Origin: a virus
DNA length: 43,626 bases
Direction: 5' to 3' (one strand)
Virus record (IMG/VR): IMGVR_UViG_3300047550_003194
Span: 1 to 43,626 of that record
Under the pieces are notes generated by a model. The model saw nothing but the letters and a program-made list of their open reading frames with translations, was not told the DNA's origin and searched no databases. Position numbers and translations under genes: made by a program. Shown piece after piece: positions 1-5,667 of the stretch. Positions within the stretch are counted from its first letter, which is position 1, and each line of letters opens with the position of its first letter.

Positions 1-2
1 AT

Positions 3-95
3 AGTCTTGAAGTCGCTCAATCTGTTGCTGATAGTTGGAATGTTATCTATCAAAATGCACAGAATGGTTATATCGCTAAGGTTGCACTTTCCTGA
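3..95 (+). CDS. 3' end of a small unknown protein (partial)
   Basis: An open frame enters from the left edge and ends at TGA 93-95, giving about 30 C-terminal residues that begin SLEVAQSVADSW. The start lies outside the window, so length and family cannot be judged. The residue mix (A, Q, V, N, W) is protein-like, and the frame is followed six bases after the stop by the repeated leader of the next small gene. It appears to be the first visible member of a run of short genes that are more GC-rich than the rest of the window. I do not recognise the family. It could be the tail of a small helical protein, but nothing further can be said. Confidence 0.5.
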   Translation, partial: SLEVAQSVADSWNVIYQNAQNGYIAKVALS

Positions 96-100
96 TTAAG

Positions 101-148
101 TTTACACTTTTCCCACTTCAATTCTTCTCCAAATGACTAACACTTTCC
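101..148 (+). repeat. Leader repeat, copy 1 (5' UTR and start codon)
   Basis: These 48 bases match 321-368 at 47 of 48 positions, with a constant 220-base offset. The repeat covers the pyrimidine-rich leader TTTACACTTTTCCCACTTCA, an ATTCTTCTCCAA segment, the ATG at 133 and the first few codons. It contains no purine-rich Shine-Dalgarno site. The similarity stops abruptly on both sides, which suggests a duplicated expression leader rather than a duplicated gene. Confidence 0.85.
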
Positions 149-306
149 GAGTTGTAATCCCTACCGCTGATGGTATGCAAGTCGCTGGAGAGTTTCCCAC
201 TTGGTTGAATGCATCTCTGTTTCAGCAAGTTATTCTCACTGACCGCAATCTTAAGTGTTCGGTTGAATCGTTCTGTAACGGGATGTGGTTAAGCGAGTGG
301 GATTGA
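133..306 (+). CDS. Small unknown protein (57 aa)
   Basis: This short gene begins MTNTFRVVIPTADGM and ends CNGMWLSEWD. It has no motif that I recognise, no signal peptide and no membrane segment. The start is chosen because the ATG at 133 lies inside a leader repeat that also precedes the next gene at the same relative place. The second to eighth codons fall within the repeat, so the two neighbours share the opening MT-x-TF although the rest of the proteins are unrelated. Expression probably depends on the shared leader rather than on a Shine-Dalgarno site, since none is visible. The reading frame is supported by position and leader only, so the function is open. Confidence 0.55.
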   Translation: MTNTFRVVIPTADGMQVAGEFPTWLNASLFQQVILTDRNLKCSVESFCNGMWLSEWD

Positions 307-320
307 TTTTCTCTAATCCT

Positions 321-368
321 TTTACACTTTTCCCACTTCAATTCTTCTCCAAATGACTACCACTTTCC
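321..368 (+). repeat. Leader repeat, copy 2 (5' UTR and start codon)
   Basis: Second copy of the 48-base leader seen at 101-148, with one mismatch just after the ATG (base 360, c instead of a). It supplies the 5' UTR, the start codon at 353 and the first codons of the YETW-type gene. No -10 box is shared upstream of the two copies, so the repeat looks like a translation or RNA-level element rather than a promoter. Confidence 0.85.
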
Positions 369-598
369 AACGCAATGCTCTCGACATTTCCTATAACGGT
401 TGGGAGAATTATGAGACCTGGAATGTTGCTCTCTGGATTAACAATGACGAGAGTTTGTATCACCTTGCCCGTGAGTGTGGTGATTATCAAACCTTCTGTG
501 ATTGCCTTGGTTCAGATGCAGTAACTGGTGATGGGGTTCGCTATGATGACCCCAAGGTAAATGTCATCCAAATCAATAGCGATGTGTTTGACTTCTAA
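353..598 (+). CDS. Conserved phage protein with NGWENYETWNVALWINND motif
   Basis: An 81-residue acidic protein. Residues 15-32 carry the motif NGWENYETWNVALWINND, which I know from many small cyanophage and bacterial proteins annotated only as a domain of unknown function (I believe DUF7249; from memory). The remainder has several Asp/Glu and two Cys (DCLGSD region) but no catalytic signature. There is no signal peptide or membrane segment, so it is probably cytoplasmic. The start at 353 lies in the second copy of the leader repeat. Proteins of this type often sit in early or accessory phage regions, which fits the local context, but the biochemical role is unknown. Confidence 0.75.
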   Translation: MTTTFQRNALDISYNGWENYETWNVALWINNDESLYHLARECGDYQTFCDCLGSDAVTGDGVRYDDPKVNVIQINSDVFDF

Positions 599-657
599 GT
601 AACACAAAGGGGAATGAGATGCGCCTCTATAAAGACACTCACCAAACACACAGTTTC

Positions 658-677
658 TTACACTTTTCTTCTACATT
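658..677 (+). repeat. Shortened third copy of the pyrimidine leader
   Basis: The string TTACACTTTTC at 658-668 and the overlapping TTCTTCTACATT at 666-677 directly precede the ATG at 678. They match the two ends of the longer leaders at 101-132 and 321-352 with the middle missing. In all three cases TTCTTCTnCA lies just before the ATG, and in none is there a Shine-Dalgarno site. This supports a shared translation-start context. Confidence 0.6.
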
Positions 678-818
678 ATGTCCAAGCAAGTTCTCATTTC
701 TCTTCTGAAGCAAGGTAACACTGGCACTGAGATTCTGTCCATTCTGGATGCACTCGTCGCTGATAATGTTGCTGATGGTTATGATAATGAACCGACTGCA
801 GATGTGATCGAGTTCTGA
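678..818 (+). CDS. Small conserved-looking acidic protein (46 aa)
   Basis: The protein starts MSKQVLISLLKQGNTGTEIL and continues with SILDALVADN and an acidic C-terminus ending DVIEF. Its N-terminal half looks like two amphipathic helices. I recall similar short proteins with the KQGNTG-x-EIL pattern in cyanophages, annotated as hypothetical. The start is supported by the third copy of the pyrimidine leader immediately upstream. There are no Cys, no membrane segment and no signal peptide. The gene is followed within ten bases by a hairpin that could end transcription of this small-gene group. Function is unknown. Confidence 0.65.
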   Translation: MSKQVLISLLKQGNTGTEILSILDALVADNVADGYDNEPTADVIEF

Positions 819-826
819 TAACTGAG

Positions 827-855
827 AGGGCACGGGGTTTGACACTCTGTGCCCT
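827..855 (+). terminator. Hairpin terminator candidate after the small-gene group
   Basis: Bases 827-837 can pair with 845-855 (AGGGCAC...GTGCCCT core of seven pairs, then four more pairs including two G-U) around a seven-base loop. Only three T residues follow, so it would be a weak intrinsic terminator. Its loop and 3' arm overlap the -35 box of the promoter at 839-868. Confidence 0.5.
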
Positions 856-868
856 TTGATGTTATACT
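839..868 (+). promoter_or_regulatory. Sigma70-type promoter (TTGACA-N18-TATACT)
   Basis: A perfect -35 box TTGACA lies at 839-844 and TATACT (5 of 6 to consensus) at 863-868, separated by 18 bases. This is close to the host-type early promoters of T4-like phages. Transcription would begin near 875 and read through a GC-rich leader into the small genes at 1019 and 1211. Confidence 0.6.
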
Positions 869-1018
869 GGTTGATATAGTGCTCAGGCAGTTAATTCTGG
901 CGGGGTTGTTATAGCGCGGCGCGGCGTTGTCGTATATAAAATTTTGGGTCCTCTGTAACCTACAGTGTATGTCTTTTTCGAGTTCTCTATCACGCTCATA
1001 AAAAAAATTTCCGGAAGT

Positions 1019-1189
1019 ATGATCAGTCTCAAAAACCCTCAAAGATATTCTCAAAGGCACCCCTACTGGAATTTCTGGAAAGTTATTTTAGCAGGATGGA
1101 TGCTTCGATATCCTGATAAAATTTTTCGATTTATTGGAATTCCTCTTGGTATATTGATAGTAATGATATATAAATCGGTGACGAAATAA
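1019..1189 (+). CDS. Small membrane protein (56 aa)
   Basis: The protein opens MISLKNPQRYSQRHPYWNFW, has an internal RYPDKIFRFIGI segment and ends with one hydrophobic helix (IPLGILIVMIY, residues about 41-51) followed by KSVTK. That is the pattern of a single-pass membrane protein with a basic tail. I recall similar short proteins in cyanophage genomes without known function. The ATG at 1019 is preceded by GGAAG at 1013-1017, which is closer than usual. A GTG at 965 in the same frame would add 18 residues but has no better signal, so I prefer 1019. It could modify the host envelope during infection, which is only inference. Confidence 0.6.
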   Translation: MISLKNPQRYSQRHPYWNFWKVILAGWMLRYPDKIFRFIGIPLGILIVMIYKSVTK

Positions 1190-1210
1190 AAAATTTCCGG
1201 AAAAATTTTT

Positions 1211-1402
1211 ATGGAAAAAATATATCACATATACGCAAAGGGTCAGTGCATATATCACAGTTTAACAGAAGAAAAGTTCTCTGAAATTTGGGAGATGTTA
1301 CACAGAATGATTGATTTACTTGATATAAACATTTTAGAGAATGATTTGCAATATGAGGAATTGTGTATAAACAAAGAAGTTACATTAAATTCATCACATT
1401 GA
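1211..1402 (+). CDS. Small conserved phage protein (63 aa), unknown
   Basis: A compact acidic protein starting MEKIYHIYAKGQCIYHSLTE, followed by an amphipathic helix (EEKFSEIWEMLHRMIDLLD) and an acidic end with the pattern LQYEELCINKE. I associate this YHIYAKG-x-CIYHSL opening with a conserved cyanophage hypothetical family (memory, not searched). GGAA at 1199-1202 lies eight bases before the ATG and is an adequate ribosome site. There are two Cys, no membrane helix and no signal peptide. It follows the membrane-protein gene and probably shares its transcript from the promoter at 839-868. Its stop codon lies within the -35 box of the next promoter. Confidence 0.7.
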   Translation: MEKIYHIYAKGQCIYHSLTEEKFSEIWEMLHRMIDLLDINILENDLQYEELCINKEVTLNSSH

Positions 1403-1428
1403 CAAATGCATATATAGACTGTTAAAAT
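1399..1428 (+). promoter_or_regulatory. Sigma70-type promoter (TTGACA-N18-TAAAAT)
   Basis: TTGACA at 1399-1404 is a perfect -35 box and overlaps the TGA stop (1400-1402) of the upstream gene. TAAAAT at 1423-1428 matches the -10 consensus at 5 of 6 positions with an 18-base spacer. It is well placed to drive the glycosyltransferase-like gene starting at 1453. Confidence 0.6.
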
Positions 1429-1452
1429 TGAAAATGAAAATTATTTTAACTT

Positions 1453-2220
1453 ATGGCAAAAGGATTCACTGTTAAAACGGTTCCACCAAAACAAAAGACT
1501 GAAGAGTGGGACTATGATGCGATTAAAGCAAGAATGAGAGGTAAAAGCATTGTATTTTGTCTTCCTGGTAGAGGATGTTCATATATCTTCTTGAAGGCAT
1601 TTGTTCAACTTTGCTTTGATCTTGTACAAAACGGAATGAGTATTCAAATTTCTCAAGACTACTCATCAATGGTAAACTTTGCACGTTGTAAATGTTTAGG
1701 TGCAAATGTTCTTCGTGGTCCCAAGCAAATTCCTTGGGATGGAAAACTACAATATGATTATCAACTCTGGATTGATAATGACATTGTATTTGACACAAAT
1801 AAATTCTGGCAATTGTGCGATCTTGCATTATCAGAAGATGGCACGGAACGTGAAGTTGTTGCTGGATGGTATGCAACAGAAGATGGGCACACAACCTCAG
1901 TTGCTCATTGGTTAGAAGAAGATGATTTTCGTAAGAATGGTGGCGTCATGAACCACGAAACTGTAGAATCTATCAGTAAGCGTCGTAAGCCATTTACTGT
2001 AGACTACACAGGGTTTGGTTGGGTAATGATTAAAAATGGAGTATTTGAAAATCTAGAGTATCCTTGGTTTGCTCCAAAAATGCAAGTCTTTGAGTCTGGT
2101 GATGTTCAAGATATGTGTGGAGAAGATGTTTCATTCTGTCTTGATGCAAAGGATGCAGGATTTGAGATTTGGTGTGATCCTCGTGTTCGTGTTGGGCACG
2201 AAAAAACTCGCGTAATCTGA
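1453..2220 (+). CDS. GT-A fold glycosyltransferase-like protein
   Basis: A 255-residue protein with features of a nucleotide-sugar transferase. LWIDNDIVF (residues 105-113) gives a D-x-D motif (DND 108-110) for metal and sugar-nucleotide binding. CGEDVSFCLDAKDAGFEIW (222-240) resembles the acceptor and catalytic acidic region of GT2-type enzymes, and a final GHEK (248-251) supplies a late His seen in several such families. There is no signal peptide or membrane segment. It probably adds a sugar to a phage or host macromolecule, but the substrate cannot be inferred. It has its own sigma70-type promoter and its stop overlaps the next start (TGATG). A non-catalytic relative is possible. I am confident of the fold class, less so of activity. 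Confidence 0.75.
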   Translation: MAKGFTVKTVPPKQKTEEWDYDAIKARMRGKSIVFCLPGRGCSYIFLKAFVQLCFDLVQNGMSIQISQDYSSMVNFARCKCLGANVLRGPKQIPWDGKLQYDYQLWIDNDIVFDTNKFWQLCDLALSEDGTEREVVAGWYATEDGHTTSVAHWLEEDDFRKNGGVMNHETVESISKRRKPFTVDYTGFGWVMIKNGVFENLEYPWFAPKMQVFESGDVQDMCGEDVSFCLDAKDAGFEIWCDPRVRVGHEKTRVI

Positions 2221-2375
2221 TGAAATATAATATTCTTTATAAGGGTATTAAAATTCATACAAATCTCACTGCAGAAGATTGCAGTGAGATTCTTCAAAAT
2301 CTTTCGGAAGATTATTTTTTAAATAGTGATATAAATCCAGAACTTATAGAATTGGAGGAAATTGAAAATGGCTAA
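2220..2375 (+). CDS. Small acidic protein (51 aa), unknown
   Basis: The ATG at 2220 overlaps the glycosyltransferase stop (TGATG), and the frame runs to TAA at 2373-2375, overlapping the next gene by eight bases. The protein begins MKYNILYKGIKIHTNLTAED and ends ELIELEEIENG, so it is strongly acidic at the C-terminus. No motif is recognised. Overlaps at both ends suggest translational coupling. The gene contains a perfect 12-base-pair inverted repeat (2262-2291), and the ribosome site for the next gene (TTGGAGGAA) lies inside its last codons. Presence of a real protein is supported by the tight coupling, not by homology. Confidence 0.6.
   Translation: MKYNILYKGIKIHTNLTAEDCSEILQNLSEDYFLNSDINPELIELEEIENG
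2262..2291 (+). repeat. Perfect 12-bp inverted repeat inside a small gene
   Basis: AATCTCACTGCA (2262-2273) and TGCAGTGAGATT (2280-2291) are exact reverse complements around a six-base loop, GAAGAT. The hairpin lies about 40 bases after the glycosyltransferase stop, within codons 15-24 of the small gene. No T-run follows, so it is not a standard terminator. It may be an RNA-processing or regulatory stem. Confidence 0.8.
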
Positions 2376-2508
2376 AGGTGGTATGAATAAGGTGATCTTT
2401 GAACCAGGAGCACCTAAAAAAACACGTCAAGGACGTTCTCCTCGAACTTTGCTTAGCGCAACTTCTCGCAACGGACGTAAGAAAAAATATAGAGGACAAG
2501 GAAAATAA
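2368..2508 (+). CDS. Small basic conserved cyanophage protein (46 aa)
   Basis: A very basic protein: it begins MAKGGMNKVIFEPGAPKKTR, has QGRSPRTLLSATSRNGRKKK in the middle and ends YRGQGK. I recognise the MAKGGMNKV-x-FEPG...KKTRQGRS pattern as a short family that recurs in T4-like cyanophages, always unassigned. The many Arg and Lys with few acidic residues suggest binding to nucleic acid or to an acidic partner. A strong ribosome site, TTGGAGGAA, ends six bases upstream of the ATG. It is the last gene before the rho-independent terminator, so it closes the operon that starts at the glycosyltransferase promoter. Confidence 0.8.
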   Translation: MAKGGMNKVIFEPGAPKKTRQGRSPRTLLSATSRNGRKKKYRGQGK

Positions 2509-2513
2509 TCATC

Positions 2514-2548
2514 AGAGTGCTTAAATAGAAATAAGCACTCTTTTTTTT
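2514..2548 (+). terminator. Rho-independent terminator
   Basis: AGAGTGCTTA (2514-2523) pairs perfectly with TAAGCACTCT (2532-2541) around an eight-base loop, and a run of eight T residues follows (2541-2548). This is a textbook intrinsic terminator, placed just after the small basic gene. The T-run abuts the ATG of the next gene at 2549. Confidence 0.9.
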
Positions 2549-3073
2549 ATGTTTACAGAAAAAGAACTTTATATTTTAAATTGGATAAAACGAGTTTCAC
2601 AAGTTCGTCCTGAACTAAATGGTTTTGCAATATGTCCATTTGCTGCAAACTCAAAATTTAAAATCATAGAGTGTTCAGTAGAAGATATCTATCCATTAAA
2701 TGATTACGATGTTGTGATTTATATTGTAGAAGATTACTTTGATCTTGAAGCAATTCAGTTTTGGGTTAATTATCACAACTCAACTCAATTAAATTGGAAA
2801 TTTTTTGAGGATTGTGGGGCATATGATACTTTTATAAATGATATTCAAACTAATAATGGCAAATATAACTTGATTTTAGGGCAACCAATAAAAAAATTAC
2901 GGAAATTTCGCAAAAATTTAGCAAAAACTACTTATTATGATCTTTGGGATGAGGACTATTTAAAGGAAATTCTTGAAGATGATTATGATATAATTGAAAC
3001 ACGGGATAGAAACCCCGTAAAAAGTTCTGATTTAACGAATCAGGAGCAAAAAAATGACCAAACAAGTCGATAA
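2549..3073 (+). CDS. Conserved cyanophage protein (174 aa), unknown
   Basis: The protein begins MFTEKELYILNWIKRVSQVR, contains GFAICPFAANSKFKIIECS near residues 25-43, an acidic DYDVVIYIVEDYFD strand-helix region and LILGQPIKKLRKFRKNLAKT near 108-127, and ends in a hydrophilic tail. I recall close relatives in T4-like cyanophages annotated as hypothetical. The ICPFA string slightly resembles the CPFA motif of DUF1415-type proteins, but that is weak. The start is unusual: the ATG directly follows the terminator T-run, leaving no room for a ribosome site beyond the hairpin. Despite this, the N-terminal sequence looks native. The 3' end overlaps the next gene by 20 bases. Confidence 0.75.
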   Translation: MFTEKELYILNWIKRVSQVRPELNGFAICPFAANSKFKIIECSVEDIYPLNDYDVVIYIVEDYFDLEAIQFWVNYHNSTQLNWKFFEDCGAYDTFINDIQTNNGKYNLILGQPIKKLRKFRKNLAKTTYYDLWDEDYLKEILEDDYDIIETRDRNPVKSSDLTNQEQKNDQTSR

Positions 3074-3308
3074 AGACGAAAATTTTATGAAAAATGAGTG
3101 GGGAACGCAATTTTTATCTTCAGAGTATGGTTGGGAGTCCAAAATTGATAAGCAAAAAATGCTTCGTGAGATTGCAAATGATGATTTAACACCAAAAAAA
3201 CATGATTTTTATCAACAAAACGAAATCCATTCAAAAATTCGCAATGATGATGACTATGATGATTGGGAGTATGGAACAGAACCATTATATGAAGCAAAAA
3301 ATCCATAA
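3054..3308 (+). CDS. Conserved cyanophage protein (84 aa), unknown
   Basis: A hydrophilic, highly charged protein opening MTKQVDKDENFMKNEWGTQF, with EYGWESKIDKQKMLREIAN at about 24-42, then an acidic DDDYDDWEYGTEPLYEA end. I associate the GWESKIDKQKMLREIANDD pattern with a conserved cyanophage family of unknown role. AGGAG at 3042-3046 lies seven bases before the ATG and is a good ribosome site. The gene overlaps the preceding one by 20 bases, so the two are probably coupled. There are no Cys, no membrane helix and no signal peptide. A late-type promoter box overlaps its stop codon and serves gp25 downstream. Confidence 0.75.
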   Translation: MTKQVDKDENFMKNEWGTQFLSSEYGWESKIDKQKMLREIANDDLTPKKHDFYQQNEIHSKIRNDDDYDDWEYGTEPLYEAKNP

Positions 3309-3314
3309 TAAATA
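3307..3314 (+). promoter_or_regulatory. Late promoter box AATAAATA upstream of gp25
   Basis: AATAAATA resembles the T4 late -10 element TATAAATA. It overlaps the TAA stop (3306-3308) of the previous gene and ends 21 bases before the gp25 ATG at 3336, so it is placed to start the baseplate operon. Confidence 0.6.
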
Positions 3315-3335
3315 AGATAAGAATTACCATACTAA

Positions 3336-3737
3336 ATGCCATTAGAGCGAGTAAAGCAGGAATTTAGAGACATTAGTATGTCTTTTCAGGTTAATCCATT
3401 AAATAGGGACTTAATATCCCTAAAAAATCAAAGTGCAATTGCTCGCTCTATTCGGAATATCGTTTTTACTCTCCCTGGAGAAAAATTTTTTAATTCGGAT
3501 TTTGGATCAAGGATTGGTAGATCTTTATTTGAAAATGTAGATGAAATTACTGCTTCAATTATAAGAGATGAAATTAGAAATTCGATTAATAGATATGAAC
3601 CAAGAGTAAATTTAATCGAAGTCAAAACCTATCCAGATTATGATAATAATACGTTTGATGTTTCCATAATTTATAGAATAGTTGGAGTAGATGTTCCAGC
3701 GCAGCAATTAGAATTTGTTCTGCAACCAACAAGATAA
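3336..3737 (+). CDS. 25: Baseplate wedge protein gp25
   Basis: A 133-residue protein, matching the usual size of T4 gp25 (about 132). The core SAIARSIRNIVFTLPGEKFF (about 32-51), followed by SDFGSRIGRSLFE, is the signature of the GPW/gp25 family, which forms part of the sheath-initiating inner baseplate in contractile tails and related injection systems. The C-terminal half has the expected INRYEPRVNLIEV and FDVSIIYRIV strands. It is preceded by a late-type promoter box, and its TAA is followed directly by the ATG of gp6, as in coupled genes. In T4 gene 25 lies elsewhere. Its position next to gp6 is the arrangement I expect in cyanophages. Confidence 0.93.
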   Translation: MPLERVKQEFRDISMSFQVNPLNRDLISLKNQSAIARSIRNIVFTLPGEKFFNSDFGSRIGRSLFENVDEITASIIRDEIRNSINRYEPRVNLIEVKTYPDYDNNTFDVSIIYRIVGVDVPAQQLEFVLQPTR

Positions 3738-5663
3738 ATGCCACTCACAAATTTTACAAATCTGGACTTCGACCAGATTAAAACAACACTTAAAGATTAC
3801 CTAAAGTCAAATTCAAACTTTACTGATTATGACTTTGAGGGATCAAATCTTTCTACAATTCTTGATGTTTTATCTTACAATACATATATTTGCTCATATA
3901 ATGCGAACATGGTTGCAAATGAGGTTTTTATAGATAGTGCAACACTAAGAGAAAATGTAGTAGCACTTGCAAGAAACATAGGATATGTTCCAAAATCAAA
4001 AAAATCCGCAAGAACAACAATAAATTTTTTTATTGATGCCAGTGGAATTACTCCTACACCTTCATCAATGGTATTAAAAAAAGGTATAGTTGCATCAACT
4101 TCTAGTAGGTTTGGAAGTCAATCATATACATTTTGCATTAACAGTGATATTACGGTTCCTGTCGTGGACTCTATAGCATCATTCAATAATATTAAAATTT
4201 ACGAAGGAACTTATATATCCCAATCTTTTACTTATTCTGATAGGAATCCAAATCAAAGATTTATTCTTCCAAATTCCGGAATTGATACTGAAACAATTCA
4301 AGTGTCTGTCAGACCAAGTGAATTATCTTCAGTTTCGGTCAAGTATTCGCTTAAAGAAAACTTATTTGATATTAGTGAAGAATCTGAAGTTTACTTTTTA
4401 CAAGAAATTGAAGATGAAAGATATGAGATTATTTTTGGAGATGGAAAATTTGGAAGAAAAATTCAAGATGGTGAAATTATTGATGTTTCATACATTTTAA
4501 CTAATGGTGATAGTGCTAATGGCATTTCGGATTTTACTTTTAGTGGAAGAATAATTTACAACAGAAATGGGGTTGATTATACTGTTTCTTCTGGAATATC
4601 TTTAATTACACCTGATGGGGTTGCAAGTGGCGGAGAGCAAATTGAAAGTGTAGATTCTATTAAAAAATATGCTCCTAGAATATATGCTTCACAAAACAGG
4701 GCGCTCACGGCATCGGATTATGAAACTCTCATACCTTCTAGAATTTATCCAGAAACAGAATCAATATCTGTTTTTGGTGGAGAAGATTTGATTCCTCCCC
4801 AATATGGAAAAGTTTTTATAAGTATAAAACCAAAATATGGAGATTTTTTATCAAATCTAGTTAAGGAAAACATTAAAAGAGACTTAAAACAATATGCAGT
4901 TGCTGGAATTGTTCCAGAAATTTTAGACTTAAAATATTTGTATGTTGAGGTTGATTCTAAAGTTTATTATAATACAAATTTTGCTCCAAATTCAGAATAT
5001 GTATCGAGTATTGTTCAGTATAATGCTAAAAAATATGCAGAATCAAGCGAACTGAACACATATGGGGCCAAATTCAAATACAGCAAATTTTTGAATATTA
5101 TAGACAAGAGTCACAACTCAGTGACATCTAATATTACAACAGTTCAAATGAGAAGAGATCTTCGTTTATCAATAGATAATTTATCTGAATATTCAATTCA
5201 ATTTGGTAATAAAATACATATTCAAAGTATGAATGGTTATAATATAAAAACCAGTTCATTTAGAGTTCAAGGTATTGATCAAGATCTTTATTTTTCGGAT
5301 TTACCAAATTCTAATAAAAAGACTGGTAAAATATTTTTATTTTCCTTACCAAATATATCATCAACATCGCCAACTATTATAAAAGATAATGTTGGAAAGA
5401 TTGATTATGAAAATTCTATAATTACATTGAATCCAATCAAGATAATTTCCGGAAAAATTAAAAATGGAAGGCCAATTATTGAAATTTCTGCAATACCAGT
5501 TTCGAATGATGTTATTGGTAAACAGGATTTGTATTTGCAACTAGATATTAATAATAGCTTATTTGAGTTGATCGCTGATGAAATATCTTCTGGATTAAAT
5601 CCATCAGGATCAACATTTGAACCATCATCAAGTTATAAAAACGGGAACTTAGTAAGACTGTAA
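3738..5663 (+). CDS. 6: Baseplate wedge protein gp6
   Basis: A 641-residue protein, close to T4 gp6 (about 660). The N-terminal region MPLTNFTNLDFDQIKTTLKD, then FTDYDFEGSNLSTILDVLSY and NMVANEVFIDSATLRENVVA, is the conserved gp6/gpJ-type wedge domain; the middle region has the matching EIEDERYEIIFGDGKFGRKI pattern and AYASQNRALTASDYETLIPS-like sequence. Gp6 forms the dimeric ring that holds baseplate wedges together around the hub. Its ATG directly follows the gp25 stop. There is no separate promoter and no strong ribosome site, so translation is likely coupled. The protein is complete, with no sign of insertion, unlike the enormous gene that follows. Confidence 0.93.
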   Translation: MPLTNFTNLDFDQIKTTLKDYLKSNSNFTDYDFEGSNLSTILDVLSYNTYICSYNANMVANEVFIDSATLRENVVALARNIGYVPKSKKSARTTINFFIDASGITPTPSSMVLKKGIVASTSSRFGSQSYTFCINSDITVPVVDSIASFNNIKIYEGTYISQSFTYSDRNPNQRFILPNSGIDTETIQVSVRPSELSSVSVKYSLKENLFDISEESEVYFLQEIEDERYEIIFGDGKFGRKIQDGEIIDVSYILTNGDSANGISDFTFSGRIIYNRNGVDYTVSSGISLITPDGVASGGEQIESVDSIKKYAPRIYASQNRALTASDYETLIPSRIYPETESISVFGGEDLIPPQYGKVFISIKPKYGDFLSNLVKENIKRDLKQYAVAGIVPEILDLKYLYVEVDSKVYYNTNFAPNSEYVSSIVQYNAKKYAESSELNTYGAKFKYSKFLNIIDKSHNSVTSNITTVQMRRDLRLSIDNLSEYSIQFGNKIHIQSMNGYNIKTSSFRVQGIDQDLYFSDLPNSNKKTGKIFLFSLPNISSTSPTIIKDNVGKIDYENSIITLNPIKIISGKIKNGRPIIEISAIPVSNDVIGKQDLYLQLDINNSLFELIADEISSGLNPSGSTFEPSSSYKNGNLVRL

Positions 5664-5667
5664 TAAA

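Noticed and set aside
613-717. Short ORF starting at ATG 613 with a GGGG upstream
   Set aside because: The peptide has low-complexity, unconvincing composition and overlaps the leader and start of the better supported gene at 678.
870-1010. tRNA gene in the GC-rich leader
   Set aside because: No T-arm consensus and no cloverleaf could be drawn by eye.
965-1018. GTG-initiated extension of the small membrane protein
   Set aside because: No ribosome site before the GTG, and the extra residues do not resemble the conserved start; ATG 1019 is preferred.
779-1060. Minus-strand ORFs opposite the promoter region
   Set aside because: They cross the promoter, hairpin and the start of a plus-strand gene, have no recognisable content, and no minus-strand gene is seen elsewhere.
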